DNA of 64,000 nt from Boesenbergia rotunda. Taxonomy: Eukaryota; Streptophyta; Magnoliopsida; Zingiberales; Zingiberaceae. Positions 44,064 through 57,356 of the stretch are shown in pieces. Within the stretch, counting starts at the first letter, position 1. The number at the start of each line of letters is the position of its first letter. The notes under the pieces were generated by a model. The model worked only from the letters and a program-made list of their open reading frames with translations, did not search any database and had not been told where the DNA came from. Position numbers and translations under genes: made by a program. Location: NCBI GenBank assembly GCA_024364735.1, contig JAGFNQ010002298.1, positions 337,082 to 401,081 of the forward strand, read 5' to 3'.

Positions 44064-45500
44064 TTTTGACCCTTAAATCCGATTTTCTCAAGTTGGAACC
44101 TAAATAATAATTGTAGATCTTGAAATTATCTAACTTTTGATAGATCTCATGATCCATGGTTCAAATTGACCTAAAAGTTATGGTTATTTGAAGTTTGGTC
44201 TGTAATACAGTCAAAATCCAATGAGTCGAGTAGTTATCTTGCATTCGAGGAATGACTTCAAATTTGACACGAGTCATGCGGCTAACACAAACCCCCATGG
44301 TGAACTATGTTAGGGGGCATTTTAGTGTTGTTGTACTCCTGATTTCTTCCAAACGAGCACGCCCATGTCATGGGACATGGATACACGTGCTCCTTCCTCA
44401 AACTTCATGTTACAAGGGCTTTATGTTCCATTTTAGTTTCAAGATCCCAAATGCACTTTTATACCCCCCCCCCCCTTTGTAAGTGTTCGCCATGACCAGT
44501 GTCCCGTCGTTGGCATGGTGACTTCTCTTCAAGTTCAACACGGGTCGTGCCAACTGGCACGATCCCTCATGGCAGTTGGAATGTTTTGGAAGTTGGCTTT
44601 TTAGTATCGTTTTTGCTCATTTTCATGTCCTATCAAAAGAAATACACGAGAGCAGTTCTTCAAATTAGAAACAATATCGAAACGAAGCATAAAAAAATGA
44701 AAATATGAAATATATACATATAAAATGGGATAAGATGCACGTCAAAACATGATAAAAAACCTATATGAAATAGGTGCATCAAGTGTCCATCTCCAATTAG
44801 GTGTGCCCATGAGCCATGTCTAATTAGAAATCGTAACAGGGTTGGTTATCTATTGACCCAATTTAGTGGGTCAAACTCATAGTCGACCCATCTAGAAATG
44901 AGTTGATTATAGGTCAAGATCAAATTTAATCAAACGGATTGAATCGCCAGTTCAAGCGCTGATTCAACCGGTGGTTAATTTCACATATTTAAAAAAAATA
45001 ATTTTTAATTGGTTTAAATTTTTTCATTGAGATCCTCTTGTTTAATAATATTAATGATGTAATTCACTATAAATAAACTTTTTGCATTAAATTTTAATAT
45101 GAAACTATTGTACTTTTTTCAATTTATTTGTCCTAAATTTTCTAATATGGGATTATTCTACTTTTCAATTAAATCACTTTTCAACCTATTTATCTGGAAT
45201 ATTCGAATGTAAATCTATTCCACATTTAAATAATTAAATTTATTGATCTCATTTATATAGATCAGTCAAGCCTTGTGTTAATTTTTTTATCCATTCAACT
45301 CCTAACTAATCCCGTTTATAGATATATAATAAAACTATATATATATAGTGAAGACTATCATCAAAATTTATCAAAACATATAACTTTTGTGATATATATA
45401 TCTTATCACACTAAAATATATCAATATTAATGTTCGATAAAAGAATCATTAATATCAAATGGAAAACCAAATGGCATGAAAGTTGTAAAAAGAATAATAA

Positions 45501-45564
<64 letters not shown>

Positions 45565-47293
45565 GGAAAAATCATAAAATTTTGATGACACAGGAATTAA
45601 CAACTTAGCTTTAATTCCCTAGCCTAAATAGATACATAAACATTTCACTTTTTTTTAAATTTATATTTATAAATTTTTAATTTTAAAAATATATATATAT
45701 AAATAATATTGAACTATCATAAACAACTATTTCAAACCGTGAAGTATAACCCCTTTGATATTTAACAGACAAAATTATTCAAACAGTTGGACTGACAATT
45801 CTAAATCATTAAATCATCCTTTCCGAATCATTATCAAATATATCGCCAATTATACACACAATGTCCAACGGCAGTTCAAAATAAGTGGTGCATCCCTTAT
45901 CCATCCTGTGACCATCAGTGTCCATTGTTAAATATAAATAATGAATAATAATATGTTCAAAAAGGAAATTAAAAAAAAATAAAAATGATGTGACAGTCAA
46001 CATATACACATTTAATTATCGTCCAAATACAATCGACAAATTCCGGCCTTCGGCGACCGTTCCGAATCAAACTATACCCTGAAAACATGATGAACCCATC
46101 AGAGATCGCTACAATTACGATACCACGTTATTCATTAAATTTTTTTTTAAATTTTTTCCTTGAAAATATCACTTTCATAAACAATTTCATTACAACACTC
46201 CAAATACTTAAAAATTCAACCAATAAATCCGTCTCATGAGTTCTCTCTAAACACTTCCAAAAGTTAAAAGGTTCACTGGGCACAAAAATGAATGCTTGTA
46301 CAAAAGTCATCACATTTTATAAAATATAAGTAGGGGAAATTATATTAACTCTCGTTTTGACCTTACAATTATTTTCAACAATATTACCATATCTCGACTA
46401 TCTAATTGCTATGGCCATCCAAAAGAGTGGAGCAATTAAATAATCATGGCCAATAAGTCATCAATCCCTCATCCCGCCACTCCCAACTACAATGATTCAA
46501 TGAGCACGCCGCTGAGAAGCCAGCTACACCAACGCATTCCTAATCTCTTGCGAGGATTACTGTGAAAAAGATGGCTTCCACAATCTCCTTCAATCAGTTG
46601 ATTAAAATGTAATCACAATCAAACACGTTCATTTCTATATAGAATGTTTGACCACAATGGATGCAAGTATAGGTATTTTACTTGACAAAATGTGAGACTA
46701 ACCTGAATAGGAAAGTAGCATGAATTCAAAGAAGGTATTTGAAACATGTAGCGCCGGCGATCTGTTTGTTTGCTATATTTAATCTATTAGTCATCTTAGT
46801 GCAATATGCATCTTGCCACATGAATTTATCGTGACAGCAAAAAACCAATTGCTGTAGTGATGTTACAAGGAAAAAGAATAATCTGATCAAAGTAGAATGG
46901 GCAAATCCCCCAGCACTTATAATGAGATGTGTATTCTGTATCGTACAATTGTACACTTTTAGAGTATGGAGGTCAACCACAAAACCAATTGTTTTGACTG
47001 AGTCAGTTTGCATCTCATTTGTCTTGTAGAAGCCGCCAATTTGTTCACAGAAACTTAAATGACTGGGATAATTGACAAAAACTTACAAAGACATTTTACC
47101 TGAAAACATAGAGCATTTCTCCTGAAAACAATATATTAATTTTACTATAACCTAACAATGCAAAATAAAAGAACCAAATGAAGATACTGAAAAGGAGGTT
47201 CAACTTTCATTGTAAGATGGATTTGAATCAGCTCTACGACGTAAGCTCCATCAGAAATATGATCAAATCTCATTGACTTTATGGTGCTAAATT
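44064..47293. other. AT-rich unassigned DNA and 3' flank/UTR of the CHR19-like gene
   Basis: No coding similarity. A homopolymer C run lies at 44,465-44,475. The stretch ending at 47,293 includes the 3' UTR of the minus-strand gene; no clear polyadenylation signal could be chosen. Confidence 0.4.
45503..45556. repeat. (AT)n microsatellite
   Basis: About 26 uninterrupted AT units, followed by more TA-rich sequence near 45,690. Confidence 0.95.
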
Positions 47294-47453
47294 TCATATG
47301 AGAATAAGTGACGACAAAATTTCTCCCATAGTCTTTTCTGGAACATCTTCATTATCCAGCTCGATTCCAGACTCCAGCACTGCAGCATCCAAAACCAATT
47401 TCTGCCTTGCAATCTCATATATGTTCTCGTCAACAGTATCCTTAGTTACAAGC
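47294..47453 (-). CDS. CHR19: CHR19-like terminal exon
   Basis: 160 bp; acceptor 'gttaacag' before GCTTGTAAC. Codes 'LVTKDTVDENIYEIA...', 'AAVLESGIELDNEDVPEKT' and 'MGEILSSLILI', with TGA at 47,296-47,294. This is the usual end of the family, so the C-terminus is complete. Confidence 0.94.
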
Positions 47454-50400
47454 CTGTTAACAGACAACTGAGTACAGAAATGAGGAGTCCCATGATAGAA
47501 GTAGCCTTAGGATTTACTAACAATTGTGCATGTAAATTTATTAAAATACAATTTAGGAGTCCAGAAATTTCACTTTAATTTAATGGTGCAGAGAATAAGA
47601 CTCGCAAGTTTCTGAATGTCAAAGGAACTATTGCATCAGATGTTTCCCATTATGTACTATTGTTGCATGAATGAAAGTTGCACTGCCTAAAGCGAACTGT
47701 TAACTGATGTCGGTCTCTAACACCACAGAAAAGTAAATTAGGTATAAGGAAAAAACTATGTACTCCACAAGTAGCATTGTAATTTCCTGGCAATTGGAAA
47801 TTGAAATATATACTTTTGTTACTGAATGACTGAAATTATATTGATAGTTCCATATGTTATGCTAACTCAAGAGACATCTCTTTTTCTCCAAGGTTTCTTA
47901 GTCAGCACTATTTAGCTTTCAATTAGCCTTTGACCATTAAATGTGAATAACCCATTCTTTAGTTGGAAAAAAGGGCGTTTCTATTTTGTGCATGCTTTAA
48001 ACAATTTTATATTCTGCACATTAACATATCTCTAGAGTTAATAATTTTCTAAAATGAATTACTAAACTCAATTTTCAGTTGTCGTTACTCAATAATTTTC
48101 TATTAATTAGAGAAAAGGTGATAATGCTCACCCTAATATTGCCGGCCCCTGGTTAGATATAGATAAATCACGAGGAGCATTTTGCCCTTTCACAGCGGCC
48201 CTATGCATGAGAGAGGTCAAACACCTAACGAAACATTGTGCACCGAATTGACCACAAGACCTATCGGAACAATCACCCATATAGTTATCAACTGTGCCAA
48301 TTGGATTATTTCTAACTTTCATCATAATCCTAATTGGTTACTTCTAATTATACAAATTCAATAGTTTAAACAACACTCAAAGGTAGCATGGCATTTCCTA
48401 GAGATAGAAACTACTGTACTAGGTATAGCCCCTCTAGAATGCAAAATATATCTCTTCTCACCATCCTTGTAGTGTCATAATCAGTGGATGGGTCCAATGC
48501 ACCTCACTAGATGGGTGAATAAGCAACACCCTTAAACGCAAATACTCATGCAAAACACGGTTAGTTGTTTGATGTTGATCGTGTGCATTTGATTTTGCCA
48601 AGTAAATAAGTATGTAAACATAACATACACTAACACAATAATTTAACATAATTTAGAGATCTTTCAAATCCATGACCTATAACATGTCCAGAACCACCCC
48701 TTCACAAGATGCATTGGGGGAAAACTCTTACAATTCCAACTTGAGAGGTTTTAAATAATATACTCTCAAATCAATGAAAGTGTAGAGAGAATACCAAGAG
48801 TTCGAGTTGAAGACTTCAACCTTGTCCCCTTGATGACCATTGAGCAATGTTAGCATTTGATTAGAGAATGAGTATGTTTCTATGTAACCTCTATGCAGCT
48901 CAAAGCTTCTTAAGAGTTTTTATAAGAGGACTCTAATGGCCATATTTTTTCTACCTCTAATTAACTAAAAATTATCCGTTCAACTGATCAAGCAAATGTT
49001 ATCTTTATACAGCTAATGATTAGTTGACACTAGATTTCCCTTCAAGTCAAGTACTCAAACCTCCAACTGACTGATACTTGAACAGAAATATTTTGTTCAT
49101 CGAACCCTTCACTCGATTGATTGACATGCTTTAGTTGACTAAACTTACCATCAACTAAAACCAATCAGTGATCCATCCTTTGATTAACGTACTAGTAAAA
49201 CTAGGCAATGTTTAGGACTGAGCAAGTAACAAATTATGACTTGGGATCAATAGTCATCCGGTCGAACACTTCAAACTAAGCCGAAACACATGATCAACAA
49301 TAATGCTACTCAAAAATAAGCCCTAGGATGACATTTAACTCACATAATCTCTTATGCTCTTATGCTTAAATCCTAGCCCTAATCCTCTCACGTTAGACCT
49401 CCGACATATTAAATGCATCAAACTCCTCTGCATCTACCAAGCCCACTCATACTAGGCCTCTGAGCCACCAGACACATGTTCTCCATCCACAACCACAGAA
49501 TGCTCAATCTTGTTGACTAAATAAGCTCTGCAAACTCTATGTGCAATGTGCCAAATCCATATACATTCAATTATGATCATATTTTATAGTTATGACTGTG
49601 CTAGATATATCTTTCATTCTATATAAAATCAACTTAACAGCATACATACTTATTGTTATATTTAAAAATATATATATTAATAATAAAATAATAACAACAT
49701 TGAATCAACTAAATCAACAAAAAATAAAATATGATAATAATAATCAATCAACAAAAAAAAGAGAAAGAGAATTGATAAAAACCCTAACCCCTTTCCTTTT
49801 ACCATATATATATTCTCCTTTTACTTCAACGTGCTCTCCTCCTCATATCCGATCATCAGAACGTTGTCATGCTAGACTGCCTGAGGTGAGCGTTATCACC
49901 TTTTGCTCCAATTGGGACGTTGTCACAAAGTGAGGTGGGTAATTCTATCCTTTGACCTCTCTAATTTACCTTTGGTGCATGAATAGTTAATTAATTGGAT
50001 TATATAAGCCGTAATACTGTTTTCAAAAGGGGTGCTTTAAAAAAACAAAACTAACAACCGATGCTCTATGTTACTCGTCAGATTGACACCTATCATATTT
50101 GTTGATTGTCCTTCCATACTTATTGACGTCTAGGTAAATTTGTTTATTATTTATATTGTAGTGCACTTACCTGTATGTCTTGTGATACCATATTTGAATT
50201 AATCGAACCTATGTTAATTATAATTTACATTTTCATAGCCAAAATTCTAGTAGATAAATACTATGATGCTATGTTAGATTTAGTAAGACTTATATTCACT
50301 ATTGATTTTTAATTACAATAGTATGAACTCTAGCAATGAATAATGAAAACTCCACTGCCCATGAAGCTGACGTGGTAACATGTCATCTGTAGTTGATTTT

Positions 50401-53400
50401 TATCTATGCATCCTGACCACCCACGAAGCAAATGTGGTAGCGTGTAATCGCTCGTGGTTAGTATCTATTTTGTGCATTACTCGCCAGTGAGGGCTTTTAG
50501 TTCATACGTCGGATGACATTAATATACTTTAAAGACACTGGCTCTAATAGTCCACTTAGGGTATTTACAAAATTGCATTACACCCTGCTTGTTTTGATTA
50601 TACTTGTTATGGACTTACTTTTATTGTTTTACTATAATCTAATTGTTGTTATTATGCTTTGAATAGTTGATGACCTTCTAGTAAAATGATCAAAGGATCA
50701 TAACTAGTGTTATTTACTTTCTAAAAGTTAACAAAGAATTCAAAGAGAAATGTTTAGTGCCATTAAAAATGATTTCATTAGTTTCCCTACACCTCTTTAA
50801 GATATTAAATTCATGCACTTCTATTCTGATTACCCACTAAGAAATTTGTGCTTATTTTCTGCTTCCTTTGACCTCCAGGTTTGCAGGTTAAAGAAGTATT
50901 TTTGACTAAATAGTCAGATAGTTGTGTCTAGAACTACTTAGAGATCCTAACTTGTTGGTCCTGGTTTGATGTTGTTTTGTGATTCTGTATTTCGTTTTGG
51001 TGTTAAATGTTTTAAACTTTTTCTGTTTGGGTTTTGTGGTGATGGGCATAGATACATACATGCACGCATGGACATTTAGTAGTTCAGTTAATTACTGATT
51101 GTCTTGATATTGACGTTCTGTGTAATTGGTTTTGGATTTCTCTTTCTTATTGTACTGTCACCGGGAGGGGTACGCTCCGGTTTGCCGGAATTATACACCT
51201 AGGGTGTGACACTTATGACCTCACCTTTTATCTCATATTGTGATGATTTGTCTAACACTACGACCTTTACTAAAAGTGATATTGTCTATAGAACAAATTA
51301 TTTCATTGATTGGATTTTATTGCTTGCGACACCATAGCATATAATTAGGGTAGAAGTTTTGCATAAATTCTTACCATAATGGTCACGAATAGTATTGGTA
51401 CAAAATGACTCAAGTGATCGAGTCTGACCAGCTTGTTTTGATCTAGTTAGCAAAAGGTTTTAGTTACGCTTATTAAGATATATTTGTTAAGCGTGTAGGT
51501 GTAGGTGCAAAAGCTTGAAAGGCAAGTGCACGTATGGTGATGACTGAACAAGTATTAAGGGGGCAAGTTGGAGAAGCCCAAGTAGATTATGTATAATAAA
51601 ATACAACACAGATGAAAAAGTCTAAAAGGTTTTAGCAAATGAAGAAGTTCAACAGGTGTCGACAAAAATGCAAGAGGTCATAGCATATAAAACCCCAAGA
51701 GATCTTGGCAGATACGATAGTTCAACAAGTGTTAGCAAAGTTCAAGAGGTTTTAGTAAATGGATCAATCCAATAAGGTGTTAGCATAATTCCAGAAAGGT
51801 ACAGGTTGATTGACTCATAATTGGCATGATATGCAAAAATCCAAAAGATTTTGGTTTGATGCTCAAAAGGTCAAGTTGGACAAGCACGACTAGCATCATT
51901 GATAAAGACCTAAAGGAGGAGCCTTTAGGCGGATGGCTGAAGACCTAGAGAAAGACTTCTAGGAAAGAAAATGAAGATTGCAAGGAAAACCTTTAGTTAA
52001 GAAGATATGTGAGTCTTAAGAGGTAGAAGTCTACCTAGACATCTACTAGACCAAGCACATGTGTTTTATGTCATAGCCAATGAACAATCTTGATCACAAG
52101 TTATCTTAAGTTCCTCGAGAAACTTTAATTGATTGATTTTTTTTTAATTGATCAAACAGTCAAGTCAACTTGGTAGAAAATTGTTGGCATTCTACTCATA
52201 AACAAAAGACTTATATTTTAGCTGTTGCAAACAAATCGCCCCGTGTTTGAATTAAGTCAATAGAAGAAGTTTTTAGTCAATCATTAGATGAATAAGGTTC
52301 TTGTCACATCCAATTAAGTGAACTAATTTAGATATAAAATGACTAAACATGGTTTTAAGCCACCTAGAAATATTAACAGTTGGCAAATAAATTTGTAATC
52401 TTATCTAGTTGAATCAACTAAATAGGATTGAGTCGATCAAACAAATATTGAGTTGATTAAACAAGTGCAATTAGCATAAGGATTTCATTATTAGCATTTC
52501 AGTCGACTAAATTCAAACAAAATAATTGTGTGATATTTATCCAAGCTTGGTTTGAAGACTAGAATAGAGGAGTCAAGGGGAGTTCAAGAAAAACACTCCA
52601 CCTTAGGATATTGATATTCATACTCTTTTGGTACTCTCATTGAAACCTCAAGAATTTAAGATTTTTATCCATAAGTTTCTTTTTTACAAGTTTTTATTTT
52701 CGTATTTGTTTTTATATTTGTATGAGGTTTCTTTATCTCTTAAGAGAAAATAATTTTCTAAAGGGATTTCTGAGGTGTGACTCAATAGGCCATGGAGTAG
52801 GACAAGGGTGTCTGAATTGTGTTAGATTATTATATTAGTATTGTTCTTTTTTTTCCATTGTATGTTTATAAATTTATTTGAGCCTTGTAATTTATACAAG
52901 AGTTATTCATTTTGACTTTTATCTTTGTTTATGGATATTTACCCCTCCTATAGTCGTGCAACAGATCCTAATGAAATAGTTGCAACCAAAGTGGGTAATA
53001 GGGCTTAATGGATATAACTAAAGAATCTATATTAACAATTATAATTTGACCCTTTTTGTGCAATTCAAGGTATTAAAAACATTTCAAGGAGCCTAGGTAG
53101 AAGCCTAGGCAATATTATTTAAATAGGATCATACGTTACAACTATAAAGAAAATAAAAGACTTTTAAATGGATTTAAAGTAACCAAGTAAAAAATGTAAG
53201 ATTCATAAAAGCGTAAAAAAAGGTTAAGTAGAAAAAAGGGTAAAAAAGATGAAGAGGATAGAGGTACCAATGACCTTGGAATAGTAATAAAAAGCAGATG
53301 AATGTTGAAAAACTAAAAAATATACCAGGAAAAGAAACAAGAGGGAGAACAAACTTAAAGAAGACAAAAGAAATTTTAGCCAAAAATAAATAGTAGAAAT

Positions 53401-56400
53401 GGTTAGAAGATGGTCACGAAGAGAGAGCCCCGATGTTGAAAAAGAATAATAGGCTTGGTTGAAGTTAGATGTTCGTGGCAAATATGAAGATTTAGGGTTT
53501 GATTTTTCTTAATAAATGAACCTCAAAACTAAATAAAACTAATTTTCATTATCTAACTTCATATAGATCTCTTAGGCAAACCACATGTGCCACCTAGGCA
53601 GGGCAGTCCATGTACTCCATCTTTTAAAACCTCTGCTTACCAGAGGCCACCTATTAAGTGATGCAACACCTAGCTAATTGTGCCCAAGCAACACCTAGAT
53701 TCTCTTTCAAAAATATGGTGCAATAGTGTAGCTCATATTTGAATAAACATACATTTTGCCAAAAAGATTATCCAAGAATAATTACTTTAGATATCTCTTC
53801 CAATCCTAATAATTGTGAAGAAGAAAATGTCGATTCAAATGGAATGGATTCAAAATGATGTTTTCAGATGAATATAGAAGAAAATAAAAAGGGATTTTAA
53901 TGATAAGATACCTACTAAAACTTTAGAAGGAATTGAGATCTTATTCAAAGAAAATGATAGCATTTAATATAGTGATAACCCAATCCATAAGGACCATGAT
54001 TAGAAATAGTTTGATTGTCATTCTTTGAGGACGAAAAAGATAATTAACATGAATTGAGGACAACTATTGGAATCTTAGAGACTTGATTTCATATCTTATG
54101 TTTCTTTTTTCATTAAAAAAACAATTGAAGGGAGGGTTTCTTCAAACAAGGATCTAAGAGAAGTACCAAATTAGACGATATTTAACCTGTTTCTAATCTA
54201 TTCTTGAGAAATAAGTGAGGTATTCCTTTATAAAATTGTGCTCAATTTCATGTGGCAATTCTACCAATAATTCTTCATTAGTTGGGTGAATAATGAGCAC
54301 AATTGAATTTTTTTTTAAGAAAGATTGAAGAGAGAATTTGATTTGGCTAGATAATGTGTGGTTAGCGAACAATGTTTGGACTTTTAGCAAGGTAAGTAAT
54401 ATATTGTAAAATATTCAATATAATTTCACAATTTATTTTTGTTCAACAAATTCTAGTCAATTCAAATGATTTTCTCCTCAAATGAGAGATCATTTTGATC
54501 CCATTCGAAATGAGGTTCTAGAATAGCTCACCATGACATTTAAAAAATCACAGAGATTTAATAATTAAAAGAAAGTTCAATTGTTCATATTCTTTCATTC
54601 TTTACATCTAAGATTAGCAAATGCTTTGGAGTTCTTTATTAAATCTTTTTTCCTTCTTGCTGTTGAATATCTCATTCGTGTATACATCTTCTCTTTGTTT
54701 ATGGAGTCTCTGCTGAGTAATAGACAAAGTAAAAAATATATATTCAAATATTTGATGACTTCATCATACGTCATGGAGTTCCAAAAAATATTTAATATCA
54801 TCTTAACTGAATCCCTTAGGAACAAGAAAATCTCCTTACTTTCATTTTTTTTCCTTAGGTTCTATCAAAAACTTTTGCCAGAAAATAACATTTTATTGTG
54901 GTTAATATCTTTCTTTGAAGAAATAGAAATACAAAAAATCTAACAATTTACAATCTAGCCATTCAATATTTCAATTTCTTGATGATAAATTATTGTATTT
55001 ACATTATCTGTGAGGTATATGGATACAACATCCGTCAATATGGAAATCTTACTGCACATGCCTTAGTCCTACATCCAAGATGTTCTCTTTATATTTATTT
55101 CAATTTCTTGTCCAATAAATATTATAATTGGAATAGCCGCATTATTTCAAATAAATCATTAGCATGCTTTCAAAAGAAATGAAAGACTTTTTTATGTATA
55201 TGTAGGAGTGAGCAAAAATTCGGTTAAACCGAACAAAATAACCGAATTTTAAATTTCGGTTCGGTTTATTCGGTAATTCAGTTTTTTTTCCTAAAAAAAT
55301 CGGTTAATTCAGTTAATTCGGTTCGGTTTCGGTTTTCAACTTTCCTATTCGGTTAAACCGAATAGACCGAATTAACCGAATTTTTAACCCAAAATTAATT
55401 TTTTATTTTAAAAAAATTGATTTTTATTTAAAACAAACTGAATTTTATTTTAAAAACTATTTTTTTGGTTAATTCGGTTAATTTGGTTAAAAACCGAATT
55501 AACCAATAAAATATCGGTTCGGTTTTTTTTTAATTCGGTCGGTTCGGTTTGATCGAAAAAAATCGGTTCGGTTCGGTTTTGTTAATTCGGTTCGGTTTTA
55601 ACCGAATGCTCACCCTCATGTATATGAATGTAAATTGATATTAGTGTTTCTTCATAAACAATCTTCTCTTTATATTTATTTCAATTTCTTCTCCACAAAT
55701 ATTATAATTGGAATAGCCACATTATTTTAAAGAAATCATCAACATGCTTTCAAAAGAAAATGAAAGACTTTTTTATGTATATGAATGTAAATTGATATTA
55801 GTGTTTCTTCATAAACAATCATCGCTAAGCTTTTATAGTCATTTCCAAAGGCTCCCAGAGGTATGTTACCAATTAATTCATTAGTTTATCCCCCTGAGGA
55901 TACCTTCTATTGGTAATTAACTCTGGCTTAGTTTGACACAATTTAATAGGGGTATTCCTTGGTCATGGAATTGACATTGGCAAAATGGGCTTTTAAATTT
56001 AATTGAACACGTGGTAAACTAACCTTAATGTTTTTTGCAACTAGTCTTAACGTTTTATGTGGACTAGCCTAAATGTATTGTCTATTAAAGGTGCTGATTT
56101 TTAACTTCCACCTTGGGGTGGAAGTTTGGAGTCTTTCATAAGCATATAAATTTATGTAAAAATAAAGTGTCTATACATATAGCCTTTTAACAGTTAAGGA
56201 TCCTAAGAAATTACTGACTTTTTTATACTTGTCAATTACCGCCCTTTCTAGTTGCTATGGAACCATTAAGAGGTTTTTTAAAGAAATACAAGGATCTGCT
56301 TCTAGTGGGTACCATGCTATAGTTGGTGGAACTACTCATATGGGGTTAAATTAATACATTTACGAAGAAATATTTGAATATTAATCTCATTCAATCTTAG

Positions 56401-57356
56401 ATGTATTGTACAAACTCCCATCAATCGAATCACTTGTTTAAGAAATATTAGAAATCTAAATCGTACATAGAGAGATTTATTCATTACCAAGAAAAAGAAA
56501 AGGACTGAATGGTGATTAGATTGGTGACAAAATAGATCAATCATGCAAATAGGCAACCATGTTGTATCGTGTAGTTTACTAGCTTTGCATTATTTCCTTC
56601 TCCAAGATATTTCACTATCTTCTAGTCATCTCAATTATAGATTTTGTCAGCGTAAAGAGTTGACTGTTCCTATCACTCCTGGACTTGAAATCCATAAATG
56701 ACCAATTAGTTAAATACACGTAGACGAGCCTAATACCTGCACTCAAAGTCTTTGCATTAAGCCCATTTAAGCAAAGTTAGACTCATAACCAGTCTTGCAA
56801 AAGAAAATTAAACCACTTGATTATAGTTTTAATACCATCCATTAGCAATGATTGACTCCTTGTACCAACTCCATATCCACACACTTATACATATACATGG
56901 GTAATAGATTTCATACCTGTAAATGGTAACAGGCTTAGTTTGGCCAATGCGATGACAACGATCCTCAGCCTGTCGGTCCATTTGTGGGTTAAAATCCATA
57001 TCATGAATGATAACTGTGTCAGCTCCAATCAAGTTAAGCCCCTGTCCTCCAGCTCTTGTTGAGAGCAAGCATGCAAATATGGAACAATCATTGTTGAAGG
57101 TATCCACTATAGTTTGTCTTTCTAGCACTTGAGTACTGAAATGAATCAAGAATTCACTGAAAAGCTAGAATATGTTAAATCCAAATAATGAATAGAAAAA
57201 TAAGTAAAAACCACTCTACCTTCCATCCATACGTCTGTAAGTTACACCTATAACTTCTAATGCCCACTCTAGGATGTTAAGCATTGATGTCCACTGACTA
57301 AATATCAGAACTCTGTGCCCTTCCTTTTTCAAACGAGGTAGGAGTTCAGCCAAGAC
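47294..57356 (-). CDS. CHR19: CHR19/ETL1-type SNF2 chromatin remodelling ATPase, last three coding exons
   Basis: Encodes the C-terminal helicase lobe of a SNF2 ATPase, a nuclear DNA-dependent motor that moves or edits nucleosomes. Exons: 57,356-57,220, 57,135-56,917 and 47,453-47,294; every junction has consensus GT/AG and the frame is continuous. In order: 'GHRVLIFSQWTSMLNILEWA' (motif IV), 'YRRMDG', 'IFACLLSTRAGGQGLNL' (motif V), 'HDMDFNPQMDRQAEDRCHRI' (motif VI), 'DTVDENIYEIARQKLVLDAA' and 'PEKTMGEILSSL' before the TGA. The 'HDMDFNPQ' and 'EKTMGEILSSL' signatures point to the Fun30/SMARCAD1-like subfamily (plant CHR19), not INO80, SWR1 or CHD. Upstream exons lie beyond 64,000 or in introns I could not read. 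Introns: 84 bp and 9,463 bp. No lesion is seen, so probably functional. Confidence 0.92.
48480..49300 (-). repeat. decayed Copia-type LTR remnant in the intron
   Basis: 'agatgggtgaataagcaac' near 48,511 is a worn version of the U5 'gagggggtgaatag' motif (minus orientation) of Copia LTRs. It is followed by SIRE-like LTR text and 'cagttgact/cgattgattg' motifs up to about 49,280. Boundaries are approximate and no TSD was found. Confidence 0.4.
51400..52975 (+). repeat. decayed Copia-type LTR remnant in the intron
   Basis: Starts near 'gactcaagtgatcgagtctg', has 'gttaagcgtgtaggtgtagg' and repeated 'aaaaggttttag/caagaggtt' units as in element E-like U3 regions. It ends with 'tatttacccctcctatagtc', comparable to the 'attcacccccctctag...' U5 end of elements C, D and E. 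Strongly diverged. Confidence 0.45.
55080..55820. repeat. tandem duplication of about 160 bp, left copy split by a MITE
   Basis: Left copy 55,080-55,202 plus 55,619-55,663; right copy 55,664-55,820. Shared text includes 'atatttatttcaatttcttg/c', 'attataattggaatagcc' and 'gaaagacttttttatgtata'. The MITE inserted after the duplication, since only one copy carries it. Confidence 0.8.
55203..55618. mobile_element. hAT-type MITE, 416 bp, 8-bp TSD TGTATATG
   Basis: TGTATATG at 55,195-55,202 and 55,619-55,626. Ends TAGGAGTGAGCA and, reverse-complemented, TGAGGGTGAGCA form imperfect terminal inverted repeats of the TAGGGGTGAGCA kind. The interior is almost wholly built from TTCGGTT/AACCGAA units. 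An 8-bp TSD with such ends indicates a hAT-family non-autonomous element. The empty right-hand duplicate supports the boundaries. Confidence 0.88.
56917..57135 (-). CDS. CHR19: CHR19-like exon with helicase motifs V and VI
   Basis: 219 bp; acceptor 'tttcag' before TACTCAAG, donor TACAG|gtatga. Codes from 'TQVLERQTIVDTFNNDCSIF' to 'GQTKPVTIY', including the arginine finger region 'QAEDRCHRIGQ'. The last two bases (AG) begin an Arg codon completed after the 9.46-kb intron. Confidence 0.95.
57220..57356 (-). CDS. CHR19: CHR19-like exon with helicase motif IV
   Basis: 137 bp; acceptor 'cattag' before GTCTTGGC, donor GGAAG|gtagag. Codes 'VLAELLPRLKKEGHRVLIFS' through 'RRMDG' plus two bases of a Ser codon that the next exon completes. 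Confidence 0.92.

Larger units (their letters stand above)
47454..56916 (-). other. 9,463-bp intron of the CHR19-like gene
   Basis: AT-rich, with no conserved coding. Contains two decayed LTR-like segments (about 48,480-49,300; 51,400-52,975), a small tandem duplication and a hAT-type MITE. ORFs within it, including a Phe/Leu-rich one at 54,581-54,943, look like chance. 'cagttgactaaac'-type motifs near 49,130 echo LTR palindromes of the retroelements to the left. Parts not named separately hold nothing I recognise. Confidence 0.85.

Noticed and set aside
54581..54943. 120-codon Phe/Leu-rich ORF that might be a membrane protein
   Set aside because: Product of AT-rich intron sequence, with no promoter, homologous copy or codon bias; inside the CHR19-like intron.
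47294..57356. Processed pseudogene or retrocopy of CHR19
   Set aside because: Introns with consensus splice sites are present and there are no stops or frameshifts.
47294..57356. INO80, SWR1 or ISWI assignment for the helicase exons
   Set aside because: The motif V-VI context 'HDMDFNPQ' and the C-terminus 'EKTMGEILSSL' fit the CHR19/Fun30-like group better.
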